This document shows, piece after piece, positions 17,120 to 24,371 of a stretch of DNA of 26,371 nucleotides. Both the position numbers and the translations under genes were made by a program. The notes below the pieces were generated by a model. It saw nothing but the letters and a program-made list of their open reading frames with translations, made no database searches and had not been told where the DNA came from. Source of the DNA: JAGQLF01 sp964437465 (GTDB lineage: Bacteria; Patescibacteriota; Dojkabacteria; J137); the NCBI GenBank assembly GCA_964437465.1, contig CAYTGI010000016.1, forward strand, positions 1 to 26,371. The letters run 5' to 3'. Every line of letters begins with the position of its first letter. Position 1 is the first letter of the stretch.

Positions 17120-17374
17120 ATGAATGAAGTTGATTATTCTGGAGGTGGTTATAAAGATGAAAGAGAACTTACCCAAGACTGGGCTGATCCTGAAGTAAGC
17201 GGAATGACTATAGAAGATCTGGGTGAGGGTAAATGGAATATTGATGGAGAGATCTTAACAGGAGGTAATCCATATGAAGGAAATACTATACTCACTGATT
17301 CATATGGAAATAAATACAGGACAGTTTTTGACAGTGAGAATAGTATTATACTAGTATCTGAAAACGAGGCTTAA
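17120..17374 (+). CDS. Small acidic protein of unknown function
   Basis: 84 residues, acidic, Gly-rich, no cysteine and no membrane segment. The second half (GKWNIDGEILTGG and YGNKYRTVF) looks like a small beta sheet. Not recognised. It follows the 238-residue gene in the same direction, with TAAAAT 7 nt before the ATG. Confidence 0.6.
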   Translation: MNEVDYSGGGYKDERELTQDWADPEVSGMTIEDLGEGKWNIDGEILTGGNPYEGNTILTDSYGNKYRTVFDSENSIILVSENEA

Positions 17375-17399
17375 AAATTTCAAATTTTGTGGTTATAAT
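17371..17399 (+). promoter_or_regulatory. Promoter of the 420-residue protein gene
   Basis: TTAAAA (17371-17376), a 17-bp spacer and a perfect TATAAT (17394-17399). The predicted start near 17406 leaves a leader of about 13 nt before the ATG at 17419. No Shine-Dalgarno is present. Confidence 0.5.
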
Positions 17400-17418
17400 T
17401 AACTGCAAATAGATTCTT

Positions 17419-18681
17419 ATGGCATTAACTACTGCTGAAACAACTACAGAGCAGGCTGGAGACTACCCCTCGATTGAAGAAGCGTTCGTTCCTGATTTTG
17501 AAGCCCTGTTTCAAGACCTTGAGCTAATTGAAAAGTATTATGCAGGTCAAGAAATTAGTCAGCAGACTGACAGTAGAGATACTTTTATAAGGGCATTTAA
17601 TTTAGAAAATGGTGAACGATTAGAGAATTTCTACTCAGATGTAATTTATCCTGCCGAAAAGAGAATAGTAAAGAGTTATTCTAATTTTTTAGACTTCGCA
17701 ATCCAATACGGACAAGTCGAACATCCTATGTTCGCAAGTGATGAAGAAAAAAGATTTGCATTTCATGCGTATTCTTTTTTAGTAAGATCTCATCCAATTG
17801 TTAACAGAGTTCAGGATGATATTTCTCAAAAATTTCTGGATAAATATAGGCTAGTTCATGCTTTCGCAAATTTGTCCTTAGTTTGGAATTACGATGAAAA
17901 CCTTATGCATGAAGTTGGTAAAGGATATCTGGCTATTAAAATGCAGATAGAAATGGCACGTTCAATAATCACTTTCTATGAAAACTTATCAGATGAAACT
18001 GAGATAAGCACAGATGTAGATTTAAGATATCCAAGTACTGTTGGAATGCAGCTTTATAAGAAGTATATAATATTAAAAGATTATAGGGATGCACCTTTTA
18101 ATCCTGACCAGCCAACATCTCCTGCACAAGAATTAAGACTTGAAGAGAGACCAGAATTTTATAAGCTACTGAAAGGTGTTTCGACTGAAATGGATAAATT
18201 TTTTAGTGGATTTATGACATATTTACATGCTCCTTCTCATAGTTTAACAGATGCTCAAAGGAATGAAGTCTTTCTTGATTACATTCTTTTGAATTCAAGA
18301 TTTAATAAAAATACTACTAGAAGATCCATTTATTATGGAAATAGGAGAGAATTTCAGAGTTTGGGTATAAGTTCATACGTAGAGTTTCTATACTTTGCTA
18401 ATAATAATCCTAAAAGATTGCCTCAAAGTGTTTTAGAAGATTTAGACCTAGAAATTGAGTCAACAACTGAACTGAGCGAAGTACTAAGATTAGCTGGTGA
18501 ACTTAGAATAAGAGAGAGATTAGATCTTTTCCCTAAATTTGAGAAAGAATTTAGTAGATTGGGAATTTATTCATATAAACAGTTTCTTCAATACATAATT
18601 TCTAATCCCAGTGCTTTTCAAAATGGATTTATATATGGGGCAGCCGATGAGCTTAGATATCTAACAACAGAGGAGGCTTAA
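17419..18681 (+). CDS. Alpha-helical protein of unknown function with an internal repeat
   Basis: 420 residues, predicted nearly all helical, no cysteine, no signal peptide. Two C-terminal stretches match each other: residues 310-334 (REFQSLGISSYVEFL...NP) and 376-400 (KEFSRLGIYSYKQFL...NP), giving a shared pattern of [RK]-E-F-x2-L-G-I-x-S-Y-x2-F-L-x5-N-P. No known family is recognised. It is probably a cytoplasmic scaffold or adaptor. Its TAA overlaps the stop of asnB by 4 bp. Confidence 0.75.
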   Translation: MALTTAETTTEQAGDYPSIEEAFVPDFEALFQDLELIEKYYAGQEISQQTDSRDTFIRAFNLENGERLENFYSDVIYPAEKRIVKSYSNFLDFAIQYGQVEHPMFASDEEKRFAFHAYSFLVRSHPIVNRVQDDISQKFLDKYRLVHAFANLSLVWNYDENLMHEVGKGYLAIKMQIEMARSIITFYENLSDETEISTDVDLRYPSTVGMQLYKKYIILKDYRDAPFNPDQPTSPAQELRLEERPEFYKLLKGVSTEMDKFFSGFMTYLHAPSHSLTDAQRNEVFLDYILLNSRFNKNTTRRSIYYGNRREFQSLGISSYVEFLYFANNNPKRLPQSVLEDLDLEIESTTELSEVLRLAGELRIRERLDLFPKFEKEFSRLGIYSYKQFLQYIISNPSAFQNGFIYGAADELRYLTTEEA

Positions 18682-20498
18682 TCAACATAACTTCTCATCC
18701 ACATCTCAGTAATAAAGAAACGCCAGAAAATTAGATAATCACCTTTTCTTTTTCCCTCTAATGTCTCATTAAATTCTTTCAGAACCTGATCTGCGTCCCA
18801 GAATTCTCTTGATTTAAATTTCTCTGAACTAAAAATCTCATTAAATTTATCAGCTTTTCTTTCAATCCATTCCCATTCTGGATTAGTAAATCCTACTTTT
18901 GATCTTCTTAATCTATTTTTATCAGGAATAATTCCTTTCATCATATTTCTATAAATAAATCTATTCCATCCAAACTTAATTTTCTGATCTATTGGAAGGT
19001 TGAAAATGTATTCAACTACTTTATGATCAAAGAATGGTACTCTAGATTCTAATGAGTTCGCCATTGAGTTTTTGTCTTCATAACGAAGTAAAGAAGGTGT
19101 TGTATCTCTTAAAACATCATTAAAAAGCCTCTCATTAAGATTTCTACTAATTTCAAATTTTGATCCTAACTCTTTATTTCTCTCTTTAAATGAATCTTTT
19201 AACATTCGAAAAGCAGACAGCGGTTCTTCAGGAGCTCTATTTTCTTTCCATCTTTTATATACAAAAGGGAAATAAAGATCTCTACCCATCCAAGTTTCTC
19301 TAATCATGTTCCAAACTTTTTTCTTATCCCAAGCAGATTTTAAGTATGTTAAGAAATAGGGAATATATCCTGCAAGTAATTCATCTCCTCCTTGTCCAGA
19401 AAGTAGAACGGTTACATCTTTAGATGCCTCTCTCATAACTGTATAGTAAGCGTAAGGAGCCCCGCTAATTACTGGCTCTTCTTGAAATCTTACCCAAGTA
19501 TCTAAATCATCCCAAAAAGTATCTACCTCAGGCTTAATTTTTACTGATTTAATCCCGGTAGCATTCACTACCTCATCAATATATTCAGTCTCGTCAATAG
19601 TTTCACCAGGGTGTACAGCTGAGAATGCAATAATCTCTTGAGGAGCATCAGGATATCTTTGATCATAAAGTTTCTTAGATAAACTAGTTATACCACTTGA
19701 GTCTAATCCTCCGGAAAGAGTAACTCCCACTGGCACGTCTGCTATTAGGTGTAAGTCAACCGCTTCAGTAAAAATCTCTTTAAATTCATCAGCGTATTCT
19801 TGATCAGATTTTTTTGAACTAAATTCAGGATTAAATTCTGGATTCCAATATCGTTGTATAGAAAAAGAATTGTCAGCTTCAATAAGCATAAAATGTCCGG
19901 GCATTAATCTTTTAACATTTTTAAAAAATGTATTCTCATTTGTATCGTGCACTCTGTAAGTTAAAAATCGATACACTGATTCTTCATCTGGATCTCTAGG
20001 CACATCAAAATTATCAACGATTACTTTTATCTCTGAACCGAATATTATTCTATCTTTAGTTTTAGAGTAATACAGTGGTTTTATTCCTAATCTATCCCTA
20101 CCTATGAACAGCTGATTTTTATTTTTATCCAAAAGTACAAAAACAAACATTCCTCTAAGTTTCTCAATAACATCGTATCCCCATTCTTCATAGCCATGGA
20201 CAATTGTTTCTGAGTCTGATTCAGTAATAAACTCGTGGCCCAGCTCTTTTAATTCTTTTCTAAGTTCTTGATAATTATAAATCTCCCCATTCAAGACCAG
20301 TTCGACAGTTTTATCTTCATTATTAATTGGATATATGTTTTTTGACAGATCTATAATTGATAGTCTTCTAAAACCAACGGAAAAGCTAGAGTTTACAATG
20401 TAAGCAGCATCATCAGGACCACGATGAGTAATACAGCTAGTCATTTTCTCTAAAACGTCTGAATTAGTTTTTCCTGTAAATCCTACAACTCCGCACAT
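18678..20498 (-). CDS. asnB: Asparagine synthase (glutamine-hydrolysing)
   Basis: 606 residues, normal length. It makes asparagine from aspartate, ATP and glutamine. The N-terminal class II glutaminase has Cys2 as nucleophile after Met removal (MCGVVGF), with RRLSIID (44-50) and NGEIYNY (70-76). The C-terminal synthetase has the ATP pyrophosphatase loop SGGLDSS (262-268). In small-genome bacteria with long surface-polysaccharide loci, AsnB-like enzymes can also amidate sugars or peptides, but nothing nearby points that way. The gene stands alone on the minus strand, with TAGAAT 6 nt before the start. Confidence 0.93.
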   Translation of the reverse strand: MCGVVGFTGKTNSDVLEKMTSCITHRGPDDAAYIVNSSFSVGFRRLSIIDLSKNIYPINNEDKTVELVLNGEIYNYQELRKELKELGHEFITESDSETIVHGYEEWGYDVIEKLRGMFVFVLLDKNKNQLFIGRDRLGIKPLYYSKTKDRIIFGSEIKVIVDNFDVPRDPDEESVYRFLTYRVHDTNENTFFKNVKRLMPGHFMLIEADNSFSIQRYWNPEFNPEFSSKKSDQEYADEFKEIFTEAVDLHLIADVPVGVTLSGGLDSSGITSLSKKLYDQRYPDAPQEIIAFSAVHPGETIDETEYIDEVVNATGIKSVKIKPEVDTFWDDLDTWVRFQEEPVISGAPYAYYTVMREASKDVTVLLSGQGGDELLAGYIPYFLTYLKSAWDKKKVWNMIRETWMGRDLYFPFVYKRWKENRAPEEPLSAFRMLKDSFKERNKELGSKFEISRNLNERLFNDVLRDTTPSLLRYEDKNSMANSLESRVPFFDHKVVEYIFNLPIDQKIKFGWNRFIYRNMMKGIIPDKNRLRRSKVGFTNPEWEWIERKADKFNEIFSSEKFKSREFWDADQVLKEFNETLEGKRKGDYLIFWRFFITEMWMRSYVD

Positions 20499-20504
20499 AA
20501 ATAA

Positions 20505-20510
20505 ATTCTA
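20505..20510 (-). promoter_or_regulatory. -10-like TAGAAT of asnB, leaderless spacing
   Basis: On the minus strand TAGAAT is followed by 6 nt (TTATTT) and the ATG. No ribosome site is present. The -35 match (TTACGA, 17-bp spacer) is poor. The gap 20499-20597 also has to hold the divergent promoter for the gene at 20598; TTGATT, 17 bp, TAGTAT on the plus strand is a candidate. Confidence 0.45.
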
Positions 20511-20597
20511 CCATCAATACTAAAAATTCGTAATTTATTGATTTCAAAATAACAATAGAATAGTATATGTTAACAAAGTATATATTATTAGATTAAA

Positions 20598-21110
20598 ATG
20601 AAAAAAGTATTAGGTTTATTAGCTGTTCTTGTTTTATTTGGAGTGTTAGGATATTTTGCGTTTTTCAGAGAAGATGATTCTGGAAATGAGGAAGCTATTC
20701 AAATGAATAATGAGATTGTTGCTATCCAGACTGCACTATCAACAGCAATGATTGATTTTGGTGTCATTTTTAATGATCTTACTATAACAAATGATGAAGC
20801 TTTAGAAGGCTTAGCATCTCTTACTGAATTAGCTCAAGAAAGTAGTGTGATGATGACTGAAATTACTGTTGTAGAGGGCGGAGAGAACTTTCATGCAAGA
20901 GCATCTGATTTAACAAATTTTTATCTTGAAACTGTAATCGAAGATTATCCTGATTTTGTATCTGTGGCTTTTGATAACGACTTGAATGCAAATGATGCAG
21001 AAAGGTTCCAGACTTTATTAGAAAATTTTGCAGCAGAAGAGACTTTGTATTTCAATGCTTATACAGAAGCTCAACAAGATTTTGCTGAATTAAAAGGGTT
21101 TTCGTTGTAA
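20598..21110 (+). CDS. Membrane-anchored helical protein, paralogue 1
   Basis: 170 residues. An N-terminal signal anchor (about 4-23) is followed by an acidic helical extracytoplasmic domain without cysteines. It aligns with the next gene product in three blocks: MNNEIVAIQTAL with YNNKIVEVQVEL, the E-x-GE-x-L/F...FY block, and the C-terminal EE...AQ-x-E/D-x-AE-x-x-GF-x-L block. Not recognised. The helical-bundle layout resembles small sensor or spacer domains, but that is only an impression. Confidence 0.8.
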   Translation: MKKVLGLLAVLVLFGVLGYFAFFREDDSGNEEAIQMNNEIVAIQTALSTAMIDFGVIFNDLTITNDEALEGLASLTELAQESSVMMTEITVVEGGENFHARASDLTNFYLETVIEDYPDFVSVAFDNDLNANDAERFQTLLENFAAEETLYFNAYTEAQQDFAELKGFSL

Positions 21111-21119
21111 AATCCATTT

Positions 21120-21794
21120 ATGTCTGAATTAGGTGAAGTAAAAGATAAAACTGAAACTTCTGAAAAAACAACAAAATCAACTTTTAGTAAAGGTAATTTT
21201 AACCCTTCTTATACTCTAATATTCCTAGTAGCGGTTATAATTTCAATCGCAATATCTATATTTTCACTTTTAAATGCAATCAATCATCCAAACTTTTCCT
21301 CGTATGATGAAGTTTCAGAGGAAGAAGTCTTAAATAACGATGATGATGAAGCTTTAGTTGATGATAACTCAACCTTGAATACTGAGATAGGTATTGAATA
21401 TAATAATAAGATCGTAGAAGTGCAAGTTGAATTAATAGAGCAATTTCAAGAACTAGGGAGGTCCTTAAACTCAGGTAATATTGAAGAGATTAATAATAAT
21501 TATCAATCCTCGATAACAAAAGCATCTGAATCAATATCTCAAATTGAAAATTTAGATCCAATTGAAGAAGGGGAAGAGCTGAAGAATGCAGCAATAAATC
21601 TTTTTAGTTTCTATTCACGGATATTAGATACTGAATATAAACAAATTGTTGATACTATTAATGCAGAGCAGGATCCTGGTGATTTGATCAATAGTTTATC
21701 AGAAAATATAGCAAGAGAAGAAGCTAGATATGATGTAGAATTTAGAAGAGCTCAAGAGGAATTAGCTGAAAAATATGGGTTTGAGCTTAATTAA
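21120..21794 (+). CDS. Membrane-anchored helical protein, paralogue 2
   Basis: 224 residues. A charged cytoplasmic N-terminus (1-30) precedes a transmembrane helix (about 31-51), an Asp/Glu-rich spacer (about 60-85) and then the same helical domain as the preceding gene (residues 94-223 here). It starts 9 nt after that gene, and the upstream TAA is part of a TAAAAT placed 6 nt before this ATG. The pair looks like a tandem duplication, with the second copy gaining a cytoplasmic N-terminus and a longer spacer. Confidence 0.8.
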   Translation: MSELGEVKDKTETSEKTTKSTFSKGNFNPSYTLIFLVAVIISIAISIFSLLNAINHPNFSSYDEVSEEEVLNNDDDEALVDDNSTLNTEIGIEYNNKIVEVQVELIEQFQELGRSLNSGNIEEINNNYQSSITKASESISQIENLDPIEEGEELKNAAINLFSFYSRILDTEYKQIVDTINAEQDPGDLINSLSENIAREEARYDVEFRRAQEELAEKYGFELN

Positions 21795-21809
21795 TTTTAG
21801 TTTTTGTTC

Positions 21810-21815
21810 TATAAT
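21810..21815 (+). promoter_or_regulatory. -10 element TATAAT before the hairpin-rich leader
   Basis: Perfect TATAAT just after the paralogue-2 gene. The -35 at 17 bp (TTAATT) is weak. A start near 21822 would yield about 104 nt of leader before the second four-helix-bundle gene, one of the few genes here with a substantial leader. Confidence 0.5.
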
Positions 21816-21836
21816 CACTGCATGATATTCCTTCAA

Positions 21837-21923
21837 GTTAGAACTACAAATCTAACGACAACCCCTAAGGGGGTGAAATAATGCTGCAGAGCATTCTCCA
21901 CTCATTTAATTTTTAAGTGTGAG
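21837..21923 (+). promoter_or_regulatory. Hairpin-rich leader RNA candidate
   Basis: Consecutive hairpins: GTTAGA/TCTAAC (21837-21856, 8-nt loop); ACCCC/GGGGT (21861-21874, loop TAAG); AATGCT/AGCATT (21880-21895, loop GCAG); and a weaker CTCA...TGAG stem with A/T pairs inside (21901-21923). The second hairpin covers most of a Shine-Dalgarno sequence, and the third covers the start codon of an 11-codon ORF. This looks like a cis-regulatory RNA or small RNA. No known riboswitch or T-box motif is recognised. Confidence 0.5.
21881..21916 (+). CDS. Possible 11-codon leader peptide
   Basis: ATG through TAA encodes MLQSILHSFNF. AAGGGGGTG (21867-21875) lies 5 nt before the ATG and pairs with the 16S 3' end throughout if one G-U pair is allowed, by far the strongest ribosome site in the window. 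The ORF is in the same frame as the following four-helix-bundle gene and stops 9 nt before it. It has no Thr codons, so threonine attenuation of thrS is not supported. Confidence 0.35.
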   Translation: MLQSILHSFNF

Positions 21924-21925
21924 AA

Positions 21926-22315
21926 ATGCTTACAAAAGAAATAATAAATTCTAAATCAATAAATTCTAAAATAATCTCAAATTCAAAAGTTTATGATCTT
22001 GAAGAGCGAACCCTAGAATATGCTAAAGAAGTAAGAAGATATTTTAAAAGCACAAAAATAGTTATGCATACTTTAAATGATGTAACACAAATATTAAGAT
22101 CATCGGGTTCTATAGGAGCTAACTATATTGAAGCAAATGAAGCATTAAGCAAGAAAGACTTTTTATATAGAATCAGAATATGCAAAAAGGAAACTAAGGA
22201 AACAAGATATTGGCTTTATATTTTAAACGAATCTTATAATGGATTGGGGAAGTTGATTAAGGAAGGTGAAGAGTTACAAAAAATTTTTGGAGCAATTTAT
22301 GAAAAATCCAAATAG
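21926..22315 (+). CDS. Four-helix-bundle protein, S23/IVP family, second copy
   Basis: 129 residues. Family core from about residue 23: VYDLEERTLEYAKEVRRYF, then ILRSSGSIGANYIEA and the basic RIRICKKETKETRYWLYIL block. It belongs to a different subfamily from the copy at 4730 (YWL type rather than ELEIWK type), so the two are not a recent duplication. The first ~20 residues are low-complexity Asn/Ser/Ile/Lys, encoded by ATTCTAAA-like repeats, and are probably not part of the fold. An in-frame TGA lies just upstream of the ATG. It follows the hairpin leader and precedes thrS. Confidence 0.88.
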   Translation: MLTKEIINSKSINSKIISNSKVYDLEERTLEYAKEVRRYFKSTKIVMHTLNDVTQILRSSGSIGANYIEANEALSKKDFLYRIRICKKETKETRYWLYILNESYNGLGKLIKEGEELQKIFGAIYEKSK

Positions 22316-22438
22316 GTTTATAATTTGATTATTAGATATTGTTTAGAGTTTCGAAATTAGGATTTAGTTTTTGAATATTAAATTTTGCATTTTGGCTTAT
22401 TACTTTGCAATTAATAGAAATAAATATTAACTAAAAAT

Positions 22439-24280
22439 ATGAAGAAAATAGAAAACTACGAAAACTCACAATTATATAAAATCCGTCACACTTGTGAACA
22501 CATATTCAATCAAGCAGTTGAAGAAATGTACCCAGGAAAAATTCTAAGAGCAATGGGTCCTCCAATTGAAGATGGTTGGTATAACGATTCAAGATGGGAT
22601 GTTGAGATAAGTGAAGAGGACTTTAATAAAATTGAAAAAAGAATGCAAAAAATTGTTAAGGCTAATCTCCCAATGATTGAAAAGGAGATTTCTGAGAAAG
22701 AAGCAAGAGACATGTTCGGGCATAACCCATTTAAAATGGAATTTATTGAAGAGTATATAAAGGATGGTAAGAAATTAACTGTTTACTATACTGGTGATCC
22801 GGAGGCTGAACCTTCAGGTTATAAGAAGAAAGTTGCTGGGGAGGCTGCAAAAAATCTTCCTGGAGATGCAGTTTTTGTAGATTTATGTAAAGGACCTCAT
22901 GTTAAATCTACTTCTGAAGTAAAGGTATTTAAATTACTTTCAATAGCTGGAGCTTATTGGAGAGGAGATGAGAAAAATGAAATGTTAACTAGGGTTTATG
23001 GAACTGCATTTGAGAGTAAGGATGAGCTAGATAAACATCTTCATATGCTTGAAGAAGCTAAAAAAAGAGATCATAGAAAATTAGGAAAAGATCTTGAACT
23101 TTTTCACTTCGAAGAGGAAATAGGGGCGGGATTGCCTATCTGGTTACCAAGAGGAAACATAATTAAAGAGGAATTAGAAAATTGGGCAAAGGAAACTGAA
23201 GAAAAATGGGGATATAAAAGAGTAACTACACCAGTAATTACAAAAGAGAACCTATTTTATACATCTGGACATTTACCTTTGTATAAAGACAGTATGTATG
23301 CTCCTATAGAAATAGAAGAGGAAAACTACTATATAAAACCTATGAACTGTCCTTTCCATCATAAAGTCTTTTCTTCAAGGCCTAGGAGTTACAAGGAACT
23401 TCCATTAAGAGTTGCGGAATATGGGTTATGTCATAGGTACGAAGATTCAGGTAGTCTTTTTGGCTTAATGAGGGTAAGAGGTATGGATATGAATGATGCT
23501 CATATCTATGTTCCACTAGAAAAAGCAGTTGATGAGTTTGTAGAAGTAATTAAATTACATGAATACTATTACAAAATACTAGGGATTAACGAATATGAAA
23601 TGGAATTAGCTCTTCGTGATCCAAATAAGATGGATAAGTATCATGGTGATGAAAAAGATTGGAAGATAGCCGAAGAAATGACAATTAAAGCTATGGAACG
23701 ATCAGGAGTTCCATTTACTGTTGTGGAGGAAGGGGCCGCATTTTACGGTCCAAAGATGGATTTTCAGATTAAATCTTCAATTGGTAGAGTCTTTACAGCA
23801 TCAACAAATCAGCTAGATTTATATATGGGAAAGAAATTTAATCTCGAATATGTTGATGAAAATGGGGAAAAGAAAACACCAGCTATTATTCATAGAGCTC
23901 CACTTGGAACTCACGAAAGATTTATAGGATTCTTAATTGAGCATTTTGGAGGTAATTTCCCTGTTTGGATGAGTCCAGACCAAGTAACTGTACTTCCTGT
24001 AAGTGAAAAACATGCTGATTATGCAGAAAAGTTAAATTCTGAGCTTAGAAATAATAGTATAAGAATTTTAGAAGCTGAGGTAGATGAAACTTTAGGGAAT
24101 AAGATTAGAAAGGCTCAGTCTTTGAAAATCCCATATATGTTAATTGTCGGAGATAAAGAAAAAGAGAATGAAACTGTAAATGTACGGTTGCGATCTGGAG
24201 AAGAGCTAGGGGAGCTAAAACTTGAAGAATTAATAGAAAGGGTAAAAGAAAGGATTGAAAATAAAAGTTTAGACCTATAA
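22439..24280 (+). CDS. thrS: Threonine-tRNA ligase without TGS domain
   Basis: 613 residues. It charges tRNA-Thr with threonine. The usual N-terminal TGS domain (about 60 residues) is absent; the chain starts directly at the editing domain, with His17/His21 (RHTCEH) and Cys150/His154 (DLCKGPH), so clearance of Ser-tRNA should remain. The class II core has the zinc ligands Cys304 (MNCP), His355 and His485 (IIHRAP), and motif 3 with Arg in HERFIGFLIEHFGG. The C-terminal anticodon-binding domain starts near 500. The stretch RGMDMNDAH replaces the common RGFTQDDAH near the substrate pocket, keeping the second Asp and the zinc His. No Shine-Dalgarno is present. The 123-nt gap before it is AT-rich, with degenerate TTTAG-type repeats. 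Confidence 0.95.
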   Translation: MKKIENYENSQLYKIRHTCEHIFNQAVEEMYPGKILRAMGPPIEDGWYNDSRWDVEISEEDFNKIEKRMQKIVKANLPMIEKEISEKEARDMFGHNPFKMEFIEEYIKDGKKLTVYYTGDPEAEPSGYKKKVAGEAAKNLPGDAVFVDLCKGPHVKSTSEVKVFKLLSIAGAYWRGDEKNEMLTRVYGTAFESKDELDKHLHMLEEAKKRDHRKLGKDLELFHFEEEIGAGLPIWLPRGNIIKEELENWAKETEEKWGYKRVTTPVITKENLFYTSGHLPLYKDSMYAPIEIEEENYYIKPMNCPFHHKVFSSRPRSYKELPLRVAEYGLCHRYEDSGSLFGLMRVRGMDMNDAHIYVPLEKAVDEFVEVIKLHEYYYKILGINEYEMELALRDPNKMDKYHGDEKDWKIAEEMTIKAMERSGVPFTVVEEGAAFYGPKMDFQIKSSIGRVFTASTNQLDLYMGKKFNLEYVDENGEKKTPAIIHRAPLGTHERFIGFLIEHFGGNFPVWMSPDQVTVLPVSEKHADYAEKLNSELRNNSIRILEAEVDETLGNKIRKAQSLKIPYMLIVGDKEKENETVNVRLRSGEELGELKLEELIERVKERIENKSLDL

Positions 24281-24290
24281 TTCTCCCTTT

Positions 24291-24314
24291 CCCCTCCTTT
24301 TAATAAAGGAGGGG
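24291..24314. other. Perfect 10-bp hairpin without T-tract after thrS
   Basis: CCCCTCCTTT / AAAGGAGGGG with loop TAAT. Neither strand has a following T-run, so a classical terminator is unlikely; it may block 3' exonucleases or pause polymerase between thrS and the protease gene. Its right arm contains an AGGAGG sequence, but no ORF of substance follows. Confidence 0.75.
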
Positions 24315-24371
24315 TATAAATCTTGAAGTTCGTAAATTTAAGGGATATATTGAACTAGTAATCAAAAACTT

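Noticed and set aside
21837..21923. T-box or threonine attenuator for thrS
   Set aside because: No T-box consensus is present, the 11-codon ORF has no Thr codon, there is no terminator stem with a T-tract, and another gene lies between it and thrS.
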